From CAZTEB01 sp964612735 (GTDB lineage Bacteria; Patescibacteriota; Microgenomatia; UBA1400; PJMF01): DNA of 26,535 nucleotides. The stretch lies in assembly GCA_964612735.1 (NCBI GenBank), contig CAZTEB010000008.1:1-26535 (forward strand), given 5' to 3'. The translations under genes and the position numbers were made by a program. The notes below the pieces were generated by a model. That model was given only the letters and a program-made list of their open reading frames with translations, was not told the origin of the DNA and made no database searches. This document shows, one piece after another, positions 20,275-26,535 of this stretch (the first letter of the stretch is position 1; each line of letters opens with the position of its first letter).

Positions 20275-21366
20275 TTATGATTCAAGTTGTCGCACTAACT
20301 TCCGCAGCTTACTTTTAGCAGCTATGTTATAGCGCCGCATATTTGCGAGCGGCGCTTTGAACTCGTTGAGCTGCCGTGGATTTCTCAAGATGTTCAGTAG
20401 TAGTTCTCCTGCTGCTTCAGCGTCTTCCTGTACGTACCCTAAGTTGTGTTGGGTAATGATTTCTAAGTTGCCATCTTCTTGGCCATGGACATGAGTAATC
20501 GCGAAAAAAGGTGTCAGTGTCGCTGCGCTCTCAAAGATAGAGTTGGGTCCAGCTTTGCCGACTACGATGTCAGCCGCTTGCATGTAGCGATGTAACTCAC
20601 GAGTAAAACCAAGTGGTTGAATGGTTAGATTTTTGTTAGCAGTAGCAATCTCAGCTGCTACTGCTAGTACTTTTTCCTCAAGTTTTTCGTTGGCACCACA
20701 AGCCACGATCACGGTAGTTGGAGTGCTGACGCCTTTTAGATGAGAGAGAATCGAGAGCACTTTAGTGGTGCCTTCGGAGCCTGCAGTAACCAAGACCACT
20801 GCTTGATCAGCAGCGATGTTGAGTTGTTTTTTGACTTTTTTTTGGTCATACTCGGCTTCAAACTCTTCTCGAACCAGCCAACCAATCTCAGCGATGCTGG
20901 CACCTGGACTGAGATCGAGACCCGTGTGTACGGCGTGCTCATCGAAAGCCAAGTTGATAGTGGCGTCGAGTGACACGATAAACGGATGGATCGTCCTGGG
21001 GTCGGTCATGATATTAACAAGAGGAGTGCCGGTCTCGAGGCACAGATCTTCAAGTGCTGGTGTGTAGCCGAAGTAGGCACTGATGCAGACATCAGGCTGG
21101 ATCTCGTCAAAGACTTCTTGTAGGTGCTTCTTATTAGAGGTCTCAAATACTTTTTGACCAAATTGATACAGCTGAGGACGCTTGCTGAGCTCGAAGGGAA
21201 TTTTAAATACTTTAGGCGCGTATCTATAGAATGGTTTATAAAGAGCCAAGAATGGATCTTCTTTGTGCACCAAAGAAACTTGGTGTGAATCACCCAGTGT
21301 TTGCTCGATAGCTTGAGCAATACTAAGGTGTCCTTCGCCTGCAGTGAAGATGGCAATATTCTTCAT
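20275..21366 (-). CDS. Family 28 glycosyltransferase, MurG/MGDG-synthase-like
   Basis: A 363-residue GT-B fold glycosyltransferase. The N-terminal domain opens with NIAIFTAGEGHLSIAQAI, with the Gly-rich loop and His as in diacylglycerol glycosyltransferases (GxGH). The C-terminal donor domain has VLVTAGSEGTTKVL, then ADIVVGKAGPNSIFESAATLTPFFAI and HGQEDGN, matching the glycosyltransferase 28 C-terminal pattern (GK.G..T..EA...P.I....GQE..N). The likely reaction is transfer of a sugar from a UDP donor to a lipid acceptor at the inner membrane face, perhaps making a membrane glycolipid. The start at 21366 (MKNIAI) is fixed by TATAAT seven bases upstream; a start at 21396 would cross the divergent pth promoter. 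Confidence 0.85.
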   Translation of the reverse strand: MKNIAIFTAGEGHLSIAQAIEQTLGDSHQVSLVHKEDPFLALYKPFYRYAPKVFKIPFELSKRPQLYQFGQKVFETSNKKHLQEVFDEIQPDVCISAYFGYTPALEDLCLETGTPLVNIMTDPRTIHPFIVSLDATINLAFDEHAVHTGLDLSPGASIAEIGWLVREEFEAEYDQKKVKKQLNIAADQAVVLVTAGSEGTTKVLSILSHLKGVSTPTTVIVACGANEKLEEKVLAVAAEIATANKNLTIQPLGFTRELHRYMQAADIVVGKAGPNSIFESAATLTPFFAITHVHGQEDGNLEIITQHNLGYVQEDAEAAGELLLNILRNPRQLNEFKAPLANMRRYNIAAKSKLRKLVRQLES

Positions 21367-21373
21367 GGGGCTG

Positions 21374-21397
21374 ATTATACCGTTTGATTGGTACAAT
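21374..21397. promoter_or_regulatory. Divergent -10 boxes of the glycosyltransferase and pth genes
   Basis: Minus-strand TATAAT (21379-21374) lies seven bases before the ATG at 21366. Plus-strand TACAAT (21392-21397), preceded by TGG as an extended -10, lies six bases before the ATG at 21404. The start codons are only 37 bases apart, so the two promoters must share or block each other's upstream DNA. Confidence 0.6.
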
Positions 21398-21403
21398 ACC
21401 GAT

Positions 21404-21946
21404 ATGGAACACGAACGAGTGCTAGTTGGACTGGGAAATCCAGGCGAGAAGTATCAGGGGACGCGACATAACGTGGGTTTTGAAGTTGTTGATCACCTGG
21501 CTGGTAGTAAGAGTTGGAGTGCGAGTAAGTCAGGACTACTAAAGTACTGTCACATTAAGCTAGCTGATGAGCAGAGAGCTGAGCTGATTAAACCGCAGAC
21601 ATACATGAATAAGTCTGGTGAGGCAGTTGCTCAGGTCATAAAGAAGCATGCTACGCCACTTGATGAAGTATGGGTAATCCACGACGATCTCGATCTCGAG
21701 CTAGGTGCGTATAAAATCCAGTTTGGCACTGGGCCTAAGGTGCACAATGGGCTGTTGTCAATTTATCAGTGTTTGGGTAGCGACCAGTTTTGGCATGTTC
21801 GGATTGGCGTAGATGGACGTGGTGGTGAACGACGCATTTCTGGAAGCGACTACGTGCTGGGGAAGTTTTTGAAGGAGGAGCGAGAAGTTGTCGAGAGAGT
21901 TGTGGAGGAAGTAGTGGAGAAGCTGCAAACGAGCGCTAGTTCATGA
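21404..21946 (+). CDS. pth: Peptidyl-tRNA hydrolase
   Basis: A 180-residue enzyme that frees tRNA from peptidyl-tRNA dropped by ribosomes. Conserved residues are visible: VGLGNPGEKYQGTRHNVGF with the active-site Asn and the catalytic His17 region, KPQTYMNKSG with Asn, WVIHDDLDLELG with Asp, and VHNGLLSI with Asn; FWHVRIGVDGR follows. The usual GGHNG reads KVHNG here, a small change beside a tRNA-contact loop. The start at 21404 (MEHERV) is set by the -10 box six bases upstream and by family length; the reading from 21344 adds residues that no Pth has. Its TGA overlaps the ATG of the next gene (ATGA). Confidence 0.95.
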   Translation: MEHERVLVGLGNPGEKYQGTRHNVGFEVVDHLAGSKSWSASKSGLLKYCHIKLADEQRAELIKPQTYMNKSGEAVAQVIKKHATPLDEVWVIHDDLDLELGAYKIQFGTGPKVHNGLLSIYQCLGSDQFWHVRIGVDGRGGERRISGSDYVLGKFLKEEREVVERVVEEVVEKLQTSASS

Positions 21947-23226
21947 CAGAAAACTCTTTTGACCATAATTTTGCTGCGAGTGAGAGCACTAACACAGACG
22001 CTTTACACGTCAGAGAGCAACGATCAATCTCTGAGTTAAAAATATATGCTGATATTAAAGAATTGTTTGCTGGAGAGAGTTTGATCGAGAGAATAACTGA
22101 AATTCGTGAGTATATATTTAGACAATATGGCGATGTTATGGGACATCCCACGACTCAGATAAGAAGTCGAGATGTCCGTGCTGGCGCCTTTGCCTTTGTT
22201 GATCATCAAAAAAATGCAGAAGTTTTTTTTCCTGCTCTCATAAAGACGATTGATTTTCTCTACGATTACATTGTCAGATCTAGCGGTGAGATTAGTAAGC
22301 CAAAAAACTATGAGAGGGCTCTGCGGTTCTCAGCAGTAGTATATTCGCTTGGCATTACAACTCACCCCTACAGGGATGCCAACGGTCAGACGTTTAGGAT
22401 AGCTGCGCTGAGTTATTTGTCAGAACTACTGGACGAAGGCTTTTCATTTCCAAAGTATAGTAAAGTCAGGAAATCTGCCCCAACAAGCATAGTGGACTTT
22501 TTAGACAAGAGTACGCCGATTGGCGATGCTACCAAACAGCGGATAAAAAATGCTGCATTTAACAAACTTAGTGACGAGCTTCAGCGTGTTGTGTCATTGC
22601 GCTATAAGGTTCCAACTGAGGTAGATGCAAGTTCATTCGGTGAAGAGCTCGCGGTGTATTCGCAAGCTATCTTAAGCGCGGATAGAAGTGACCAGGATAA
22701 TATGACTCGAACCGAGAAAGAATTACTAGATACTTACCCACAATATGCCGACTATACTAAGTTTCTCTTTGAGGTGCTTCGCGAGTTTCCAGACGAAATA
22801 TTTTCTAGTTTAGAGGCTATCTTTAACCACCCATTTGACTTGAACATTCCTAACTACGATGATGCTGCCAGCAATGTTTTCACCCATAGCGAACAAGATC
22901 AAATAAAGAGGCTTACTGAGTACTTGGAGGCGATTCTCCTTACACCCAGAGGTTATGGCATGCTGTTGAGTTATATTGACACAGGAAAGATTGTAATCGA
23001 AGGTGAGTCGCAGGTGACAGAGATAGCTGATGTTTTGTCAAAGACGCTGAATGGTACTACATTTCAGATTTACAAGCTTGCTAAAGTTGATGAAAAATTC
23101 TGCTCCATCCATATTAAAATTCCAGCGGAGCTACTCATGAAAAAGTATTATGGGAAGAGTATCGGGCTTCACCGTTTACGGTATGCTGTGATGAACGCCT
23201 TTGCAGCTCTTAAGAAGCGTTCATGA
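21943..23226 (+). CDS. Degenerate Fic-like protein
   Basis: A 427-residue protein without signal or membrane segments. The region around 141-152 reads HPYRDANGQTFR, which follows the Fic motif HPFxDGNGRxxR with the catalytic His141, Asn147 and final Arg152 kept, but Gly changed to Ala and the inner Arg changed to Gln. The rest is helical and not recognised: a 90-residue N-terminal part, a long middle section, and a C-terminal part ending KKYYGKSIGLHRLRYAVMNAF. Nucleotide transfer may be weakened or altered. It is translationally coupled to pth and looks more AT-rich than its neighbours. The Fic assignment rests on the single motif. Confidence 0.55.
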   Translation: MTENSFDHNFAASESTNTDALHVREQRSISELKIYADIKELFAGESLIERITEIREYIFRQYGDVMGHPTTQIRSRDVRAGAFAFVDHQKNAEVFFPALIKTIDFLYDYIVRSSGEISKPKNYERALRFSAVVYSLGITTHPYRDANGQTFRIAALSYLSELLDEGFSFPKYSKVRKSAPTSIVDFLDKSTPIGDATKQRIKNAAFNKLSDELQRVVSLRYKVPTEVDASSFGEELAVYSQAILSADRSDQDNMTRTEKELLDTYPQYADYTKFLFEVLREFPDEIFSSLEAIFNHPFDLNIPNYDDAASNVFTHSEQDQIKRLTEYLEAILLTPRGYGMLLSYIDTGKIVIEGESQVTEIADVLSKTLNGTTFQIYKLAKVDEKFCSIHIKIPAELLMKKYYGKSIGLHRLRYAVMNAFAALKKRS

Positions 23227-23248
23227 TCTTTTTAAACTTGATTATCAT

Positions 23249-23572
23249 ATGAAAGATAATAGTAGCAAACAGCATGCATCTCGCCGTAAAAAGTCGCAGT
23301 TTCAAGCGATTGGCTCGCTTTTTGACTCGTATCAACTTGATGATAAAGGTGGTTACATCACTCAGGAATTCCAAGATTATGCGTACAGACTTGCCGTCGA
23401 TCTTAACGATCTCAAGCATAAAAGCTTGTACATGAAGTTGGCTAAGGAAGCGGACAGAAAGTTGCTTGAGGAGGCCCGGCAGTTTGTGATCGATGCCGAT
23501 CATGCTAAAAGCAAAGCCAGGCTTTTTATGTGGAAGCTCAAGCAGTTGCGCGAAGAAAAGCAGAGCAAGTAG
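23249..23572 (+). CDS. Small basic helical protein of unknown function
   Basis: A 107-residue protein with the start at 23249 (MKDNSS), 22 bases after the previous stop; a start at 23201 would overlap that gene. A basic N-terminus (KQHASRRKKSQ) precedes a mostly helical body with SLFDSYQLDDKGGYITQEFQ and KAEADRKLL-like charged helices, ending in DADHAKSKARLFMWKLKQLREEK. There is no membrane segment. The ordered pattern of aromatic and charged residues looks like a conserved protein, but I cannot name the family. The basic N-terminus would allow nucleic-acid contact; that is inference only. Confidence 0.6.
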   Translation: MKDNSSKQHASRRKKSQFQAIGSLFDSYQLDDKGGYITQEFQDYAYRLAVDLNDLKHKSLYMKLAKEADRKLLEEARQFVIDADHAKSKARLFMWKLKQLREEKQSK

Positions 23573-23623
23573 TCTGCCAGACTCACAGAGCGTTGGTTGG
23601 TTTAGAGTTAGATCCAGGTAACG

Positions 23624-23629
23624 TATAAT
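23624..23629 (+). promoter_or_regulatory. -10 box for the GH3 gene
   Basis: A perfect TATAAT seven bases before the ATG at 23637, predicting transcription start at the start codon. A weak TTTAGA (23601-23606) stands at 17-base spacing. Confidence 0.6.
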
Positions 23630-23636
23630 ACGAGTC

Positions 23637-24833
23637 ATGAGACGCAATACTACTTTGCTGATATTTTTTCTAGTATTTCTGGCTCTATTGCTTGGGTATA
23701 ACTACTTCGTACAACCTTTCTCTGAATTGGTAGCAGACAATGAAGCCGCCAGCACCATTCAGCAAGTGGTGACAAACACTGCTGCCGAAAAGCTTTCGCT
23801 TGCCGACCTTAGCGATGAAGAAAAGATTTGGCAGCTGATTGCGGTGCCGCTTGACCTTACTCAGACTGACGAAGCTAGTCTCTCAGCTGAGTTAGCTGAC
23901 ATCACAAGTCGTGGTCCAGGGTTAGTAACCCTATTTGGTACTGCAGTTCCCCGAGTTGTCGCTAGTGATGCTTTAGAGACGATACAAGCTTTGGCTGAGA
24001 CAAAGTCTAGTAACGATGCGTTAGTTCCACTTATTGCAGTTGATCACGAAGGGGGCTCGGTGCAGCGTCTCAGCGGCGAGGGATTTACTCGAGTTCCTAG
24101 CTGGCGATCACTCTGTCAGGGTGAGCGACCAGCTTTAGAAAGTGTGATAGCTAGTAGCGCTGCTGAGCTGCGCGACGTTGGCGTTGACGTAGTGTTTGGT
24201 CCGGTCGTAGACGTATCAAGTACTAGTGCTGTTCTAGCTACTCGAACTTGTGCAGGTGATCCTAATCAAGTTATAGCTGCTGCGAATGTAGCCGCATCTC
24301 TCTATCAGCGTCAGGGTATGCTACCTGTTCTTAAGCATTTCCCCGGCATTGGTAGTACGCGCCGAGATCTTCATACTTCTTTTGATCAAATTGAAGTAAC
24401 CCCCACGGATGCCGTGGTGTATCAGGAGTTGCTTGATCTTCATCCAAGTATTGGCGTGATGACCTCACACGTAGGAGTTATCAATCAATATCCCGATATT
24501 CCTTGTTCGCTCAGCCCATCTTGTGTGAATGAGCTGGCATTGGCTTATCCTCAGACACTAGTGTTTACGGATGCTCTCGAGATGGAATCTGCATTTCATG
24601 TACCGGCTAGCTCTAGCGGTAGTGCTCAAGCTAAACCGACGCTGGCTGAGGTGTCTGTTGCCGCTGTGCTGGCAAACAACAACGTGCTCGTTTTTGGCCA
24701 ACAGGTTTCTTTGACTGAGCTTGACGCGGTGGTTGCAGCACTTCTGAGTGAGTATCGCAGAGATGGAGAGTTCGCTGATAAGGTGGATGCCAGTGTCACT
24801 CAGCTACTTACCGTCAAACAGCAACTGCGCTAA
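23637..24833 (+). CDS. Family 3 glycoside hydrolase, NagZ-like, membrane anchored
   Basis: A 398-residue protein with an N-terminal membrane anchor (about 6-24) and a family 3 TIM barrel facing outward. VDHEGGSVQRL near 136-146 matches the substrate-binding motif of beta-N-acetylhexosaminidases. FGPVVDVSS follows, then KHFPGIGSTRRDLHTSFD with His246 in the flexible loop that carries the acid/base His of NagZ-type enzymes. VFTDALEM places Asp312 at the nucleophile position. The family releases N-acetylglucosamine from peptidoglycan or chitin fragments. NagZ is usually cytoplasmic; an anchored form suggests trimming of wall or external glycans. The following genes lie close on the same strand. 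Confidence 0.88.
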   Translation: MRRNTTLLIFFLVFLALLLGYNYFVQPFSELVADNEAASTIQQVVTNTAAEKLSLADLSDEEKIWQLIAVPLDLTQTDEASLSAELADITSRGPGLVTLFGTAVPRVVASDALETIQALAETKSSNDALVPLIAVDHEGGSVQRLSGEGFTRVPSWRSLCQGERPALESVIASSAAELRDVGVDVVFGPVVDVSSTSAVLATRTCAGDPNQVIAAANVAASLYQRQGMLPVLKHFPGIGSTRRDLHTSFDQIEVTPTDAVVYQELLDLHPSIGVMTSHVGVINQYPDIPCSLSPSCVNELALAYPQTLVFTDALEMESAFHVPASSSGSAQAKPTLAEVSVAAVLANNNVLVFGQQVSLTELDAVVAALLSEYRRDGEFADKVDASVTQLLTVKQQLR

Positions 24834-24845
24834 ACTGGTAGTACC

Positions 24846-25295
24846 ATGCTGTGGTCACTGGTAGCTCCTTTTTTCTTTGTTCCGTTGTATTACTTTGCGT
24901 TTGATTCTGTGTTGAACTTTGGCTGGTTTGTGGCTGGTGTGTACCTGGGAGTGGGGTTGTTGATTGCTGATGCGCTGTGGTTGAGTCGTTACTATGCAGA
25001 CCGCTGGCCTTGTCCGAGTAATCAGCTGGTCACGCGCTCGTTGTTGTTTATTCTTGCGTACTTTCCACTGGCCATCTACATCATTACTTCCTCTGCCAGC
25101 ATAGTGGGTATGGGCATGATACTTGGAATAGGCTTAGTGCTTGCCATTGAGTTATTTCGCGTAGTGCGTACTGGTAGGGATATCAATTTGACGATTGGAA
25201 CTGGTAAGACAGGACTTTCTCCTAGAGAAGGAAGAGTGCTTGCATTGGCTTGGATAGTTTTCTTTGCTGCGCTTAGTATCTTCACCTGGCTCTAG
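24846..25295 (+). CDS. Four-helix membrane protein of unknown function
   Basis: A 149-residue integral membrane protein with about four or five hydrophobic segments (about 3-20, 27-46, 64-82, 84-104 and 130-148). A polar cytoplasmic or external loop near 108-128 contains RTGRDINLTIGTGKTGLSPREGR. It starts 12 bases after the GH3 stop and precedes lgt by 40 bases, so it is probably in one operon with both. No family recognised. Confidence 0.65.
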   Translation: MLWSLVAPFFFVPLYYFAFDSVLNFGWFVAGVYLGVGLLIADALWLSRYYADRWPCPSNQLVTRSLLFILAYFPLAIYIITSSASIVGMGMILGIGLVLAIELFRVVRTGRDINLTIGTGKTGLSPREGRVLALAWIVFFAALSIFTWL

Positions 25296-25335
25296 GCTTG
25301 CTTTTCAGGGTTGTTCCCACCACAATACAGCCATC

Positions 25336-26202
25336 ATGACTTTTGAAATTCTTGGTGTGACGCTTCATTGGTATGGTGTGTTTGTAGGCTTGGCCGTGGT
25401 GACAGGAATGCAGTTGGTGGAGCATCGACTCAGAGTGGTGATGGGAGAGCGTAACTGGCAGAAGTTCGAAAGTGCATTTTGGGTGTTAGCTGTTGGGGTA
25501 GTAGTAAGTGGCGTGTTAGGAGCTCGACTTTGGCATGTGGGTACTGATTGGCACCTTTATGCACAGGACTTGAGTGGTGTTTTTGAAATTTGGCGTGGCG
25601 GCCTGAGTATTTTAGGAGGAGTTGCTGGTGGTGTCTTGGGACTGTTGCTAGGTATTTGGTTGATGCGCGCCTTTCGTCTCGAGCTACTTCCAAGCAGTTG
25701 GAGCTTTCGCACCACACTGGGATTGTTGCTTGATGTTTCAGTATTTGGGCTGCCAGTTGCTCAAGCCATTGGTAGGCTTGGTAATGCCATCAATCAAGAA
25801 CTCTACGGTTTGCCAACCTCACTGCCGTGGGGCATGCCAGTTGACCCGAGATATCGTTTAGTCGGTTTCGAATCGTACACGCACTTTCATCCACTCTTTG
25901 CATACGAAATGGCAGCGACGCTGCTTTTTGCTGTGTTTATATGGCGATGGTACTGGCGTAGCGATCGACCAACGTCAGTTCAACTTGAAAAGTGGTTTGG
26001 AGATCTCAAATTGGGATCGGGTAGGTTGTTTTTGTTGTACGTGGTGTACTACAGTTTTGTTCGTTTCATGCTGGACTTCATCAGGCCCGACAAGGCACAG
26101 ATTTCGAATTGGTTGTTGGGAAGTAACCAGCTAGTTTTAATCATAGTGATTGCGATAGCAGTAGTTGTGTTACGTTCTGGCAAGGAGAGTAATGCTAGCT
26201 AA
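25336..26202 (+). CDS. lgt: Prolipoprotein diacylglyceryl transferase
   Basis: A 288-residue integral membrane enzyme that attaches diacylglycerol to the lipobox cysteine of prolipoproteins. It opens with the short beta-hairpin-like FEILGVTLHWYGVF followed by helix 1. FEIWRGGLSILGGVAGG is the conserved periplasmic-facing segment, and AQAIGRLGNAINQELYG at about 143-159 is the Lgt signature, with the essential Arg and Asn. HPLFAYEM matches the later HP..YE motif. The usual GNFIN reads GNAIN. The start at 25336 (MTFEIL) fits the family; a start at 25264 would add 24 residues and overlap the previous gene. A weak -10, CACAAT, lies nine bases upstream. Confidence 0.94.
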   Translation: MTFEILGVTLHWYGVFVGLAVVTGMQLVEHRLRVVMGERNWQKFESAFWVLAVGVVVSGVLGARLWHVGTDWHLYAQDLSGVFEIWRGGLSILGGVAGGVLGLLLGIWLMRAFRLELLPSSWSFRTTLGLLLDVSVFGLPVAQAIGRLGNAINQELYGLPTSLPWGMPVDPRYRLVGFESYTHFHPLFAYEMAATLLFAVFIWRWYWRSDRPTSVQLEKWFGDLKLGSGRLFLLYVVYYSFVRFMLDFIRPDKAQISNWLLGSNQLVLIIVIAIAVVVLRSGKESNAS

Positions 26203-26535
26203 AGTAGCAGTAGCGGGATCAGCAATGTGCTTGATTGCACTTGGTCTCTGGGTGGTGCCACTACGGCAGCTTAATTCACTACCAGCCTCTCGCCCGAGCA
26301 CTCAGCGAGTTTCATTGTCATCACAGTTGCGACGACTTCCTGATCGCAGTCGTATTCAAATCACTGTAGGTGATAGAGAGTTAGAGGTTGAGGTTGTACA
26401 TACTGCAGTTAGCATTACACAGGGCTTGAGTGGTCGCTCTGAGATAGGTAGTGATGGCATGTTGTTCGCGATGCCAGCCAGCCAGCGTCATACCTTTTGG
26501 ATGAAGGATATGCAGTTTGATCTGGACATGGTTTG
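26192..26535 (+). CDS. DUF192 family exported protein (3' end outside window)
   Basis: A partial gene of 114 codons that runs off the window. AAGGAG lies four bases before the ATG at 26192, which overlaps the end of lgt by 11 bases. Residues 5-20 form a hydrophobic export or anchor segment, followed by a basic spacer. SITQGLSGRSEIGSDGMLF and HTFWMKDMQFDLDMV are the hallmark motifs of the DUF192 family (GL..R..L....GMLF and FWM+NM..PLD). The family is small, often exported, and of unknown function. Confidence 0.85.
   Translation, partial: MLAKVAVAGSAMCLIALGLWVVPLRQLNSLPASRPSTQRVSLSSQLRRLPDRSRIQITVGDRELEVEVVHTAVSITQGLSGRSEIGSDGMLFAMPASQRHTFWMKDMQFDLDMV

Noticed and set aside
4026..21946. Alternative genetic code with UGA read as Gly
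   Set aside because: UGA ends several well-supported genes at family-typical lengths (for example nnrD and pth, the latter in an ATGA overlap), so it is a stop here.

Overview
The window looks like a compact piece of a Candidate Phyla Radiation (Patescibacteria) chromosome. That placement is inferred from gene content: an array of small two-helix pilin-like proteins of the kind seen in CPR genomes, many short unrecognised genes, an isopentenyl phosphate kinase, an ATP-dependent DNA ligase and very short intergenic gaps. UGA is used as a normal stop, so the code is standard. No rRNA, tRNA, CRISPR array or insertion sequence was found. No stretch over 300 bases lacks a gene; the longest gaps are about 160 bases (6226-6385), 120 bases (3466-3585 and 11903-12022) and 100 bases (13772-13871).

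Layout. (1) 1-5654, minus strand: a secreted glycosidase-like protein, cut by the window edge, preceded by eight consecutive small pilin-like proteins that share a helix / polar GGD..K...AR loop / helix core. (2) 5686-6918, plus strand: an ECF sigma factor divergent from the pilin array, a long imperfect hairpin, and two small membrane proteins. (3) 6915-9795: an isoprenoid block with IPP isomerase (minus), then a Nudix hydrolase, isopentenyl phosphate kinase and undecaprenyl diphosphate synthase (plus). (4) 9802-11902, minus: two larger secreted proteins, each ending in the same pilin core. (5) 12023-15803, plus: a coiled-coil SpoIID protein, RecF and NAD(P)H-hydrate dehydratase. (6) 15831-16910, minus: a PlsC-like acyltransferase and a small two-helix protein. 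(7) 16997-19869, plus: a Fic protein and the ligase. (8) 19864-21366, minus: a hypothetical and a MurG/MGDG-synthase-like glycosyltransferase. (9) 21404-26535, plus: peptidyl-tRNA hydrolase, a degenerate Fic-like protein, a small basic hypothetical, a GH3/NagZ-like enzyme, a membrane protein, Lgt and a DUF192 protein cut by the window end.

How the parts fit. Most of the content serves the cell envelope: lipid carrier synthesis (Idi, IPK, UppS), peptidoglycan remodelling (SpoIID, GH3), lipid and glycolipid formation (PlsC-like, glycosyltransferase), lipoprotein maturation (Lgt) and a multi-subunit surface structure (ten pilin-core proteins, with the ECF sigma factor as a possible local regulator).

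The most striking observations are the diversified ten-member pilin set, in which one member alone has a near-consensus promoter, a Shine-Dalgarno site and a terminator; a window-wide pattern of -10 boxes 5-12 bases before the start codon, which predicts leaderless mRNAs and corrects many starts; a roughly 95-base imperfect hairpin after the sigma gene; and an IPP isomerase in which one expected metal-binding histidine is asparagine.
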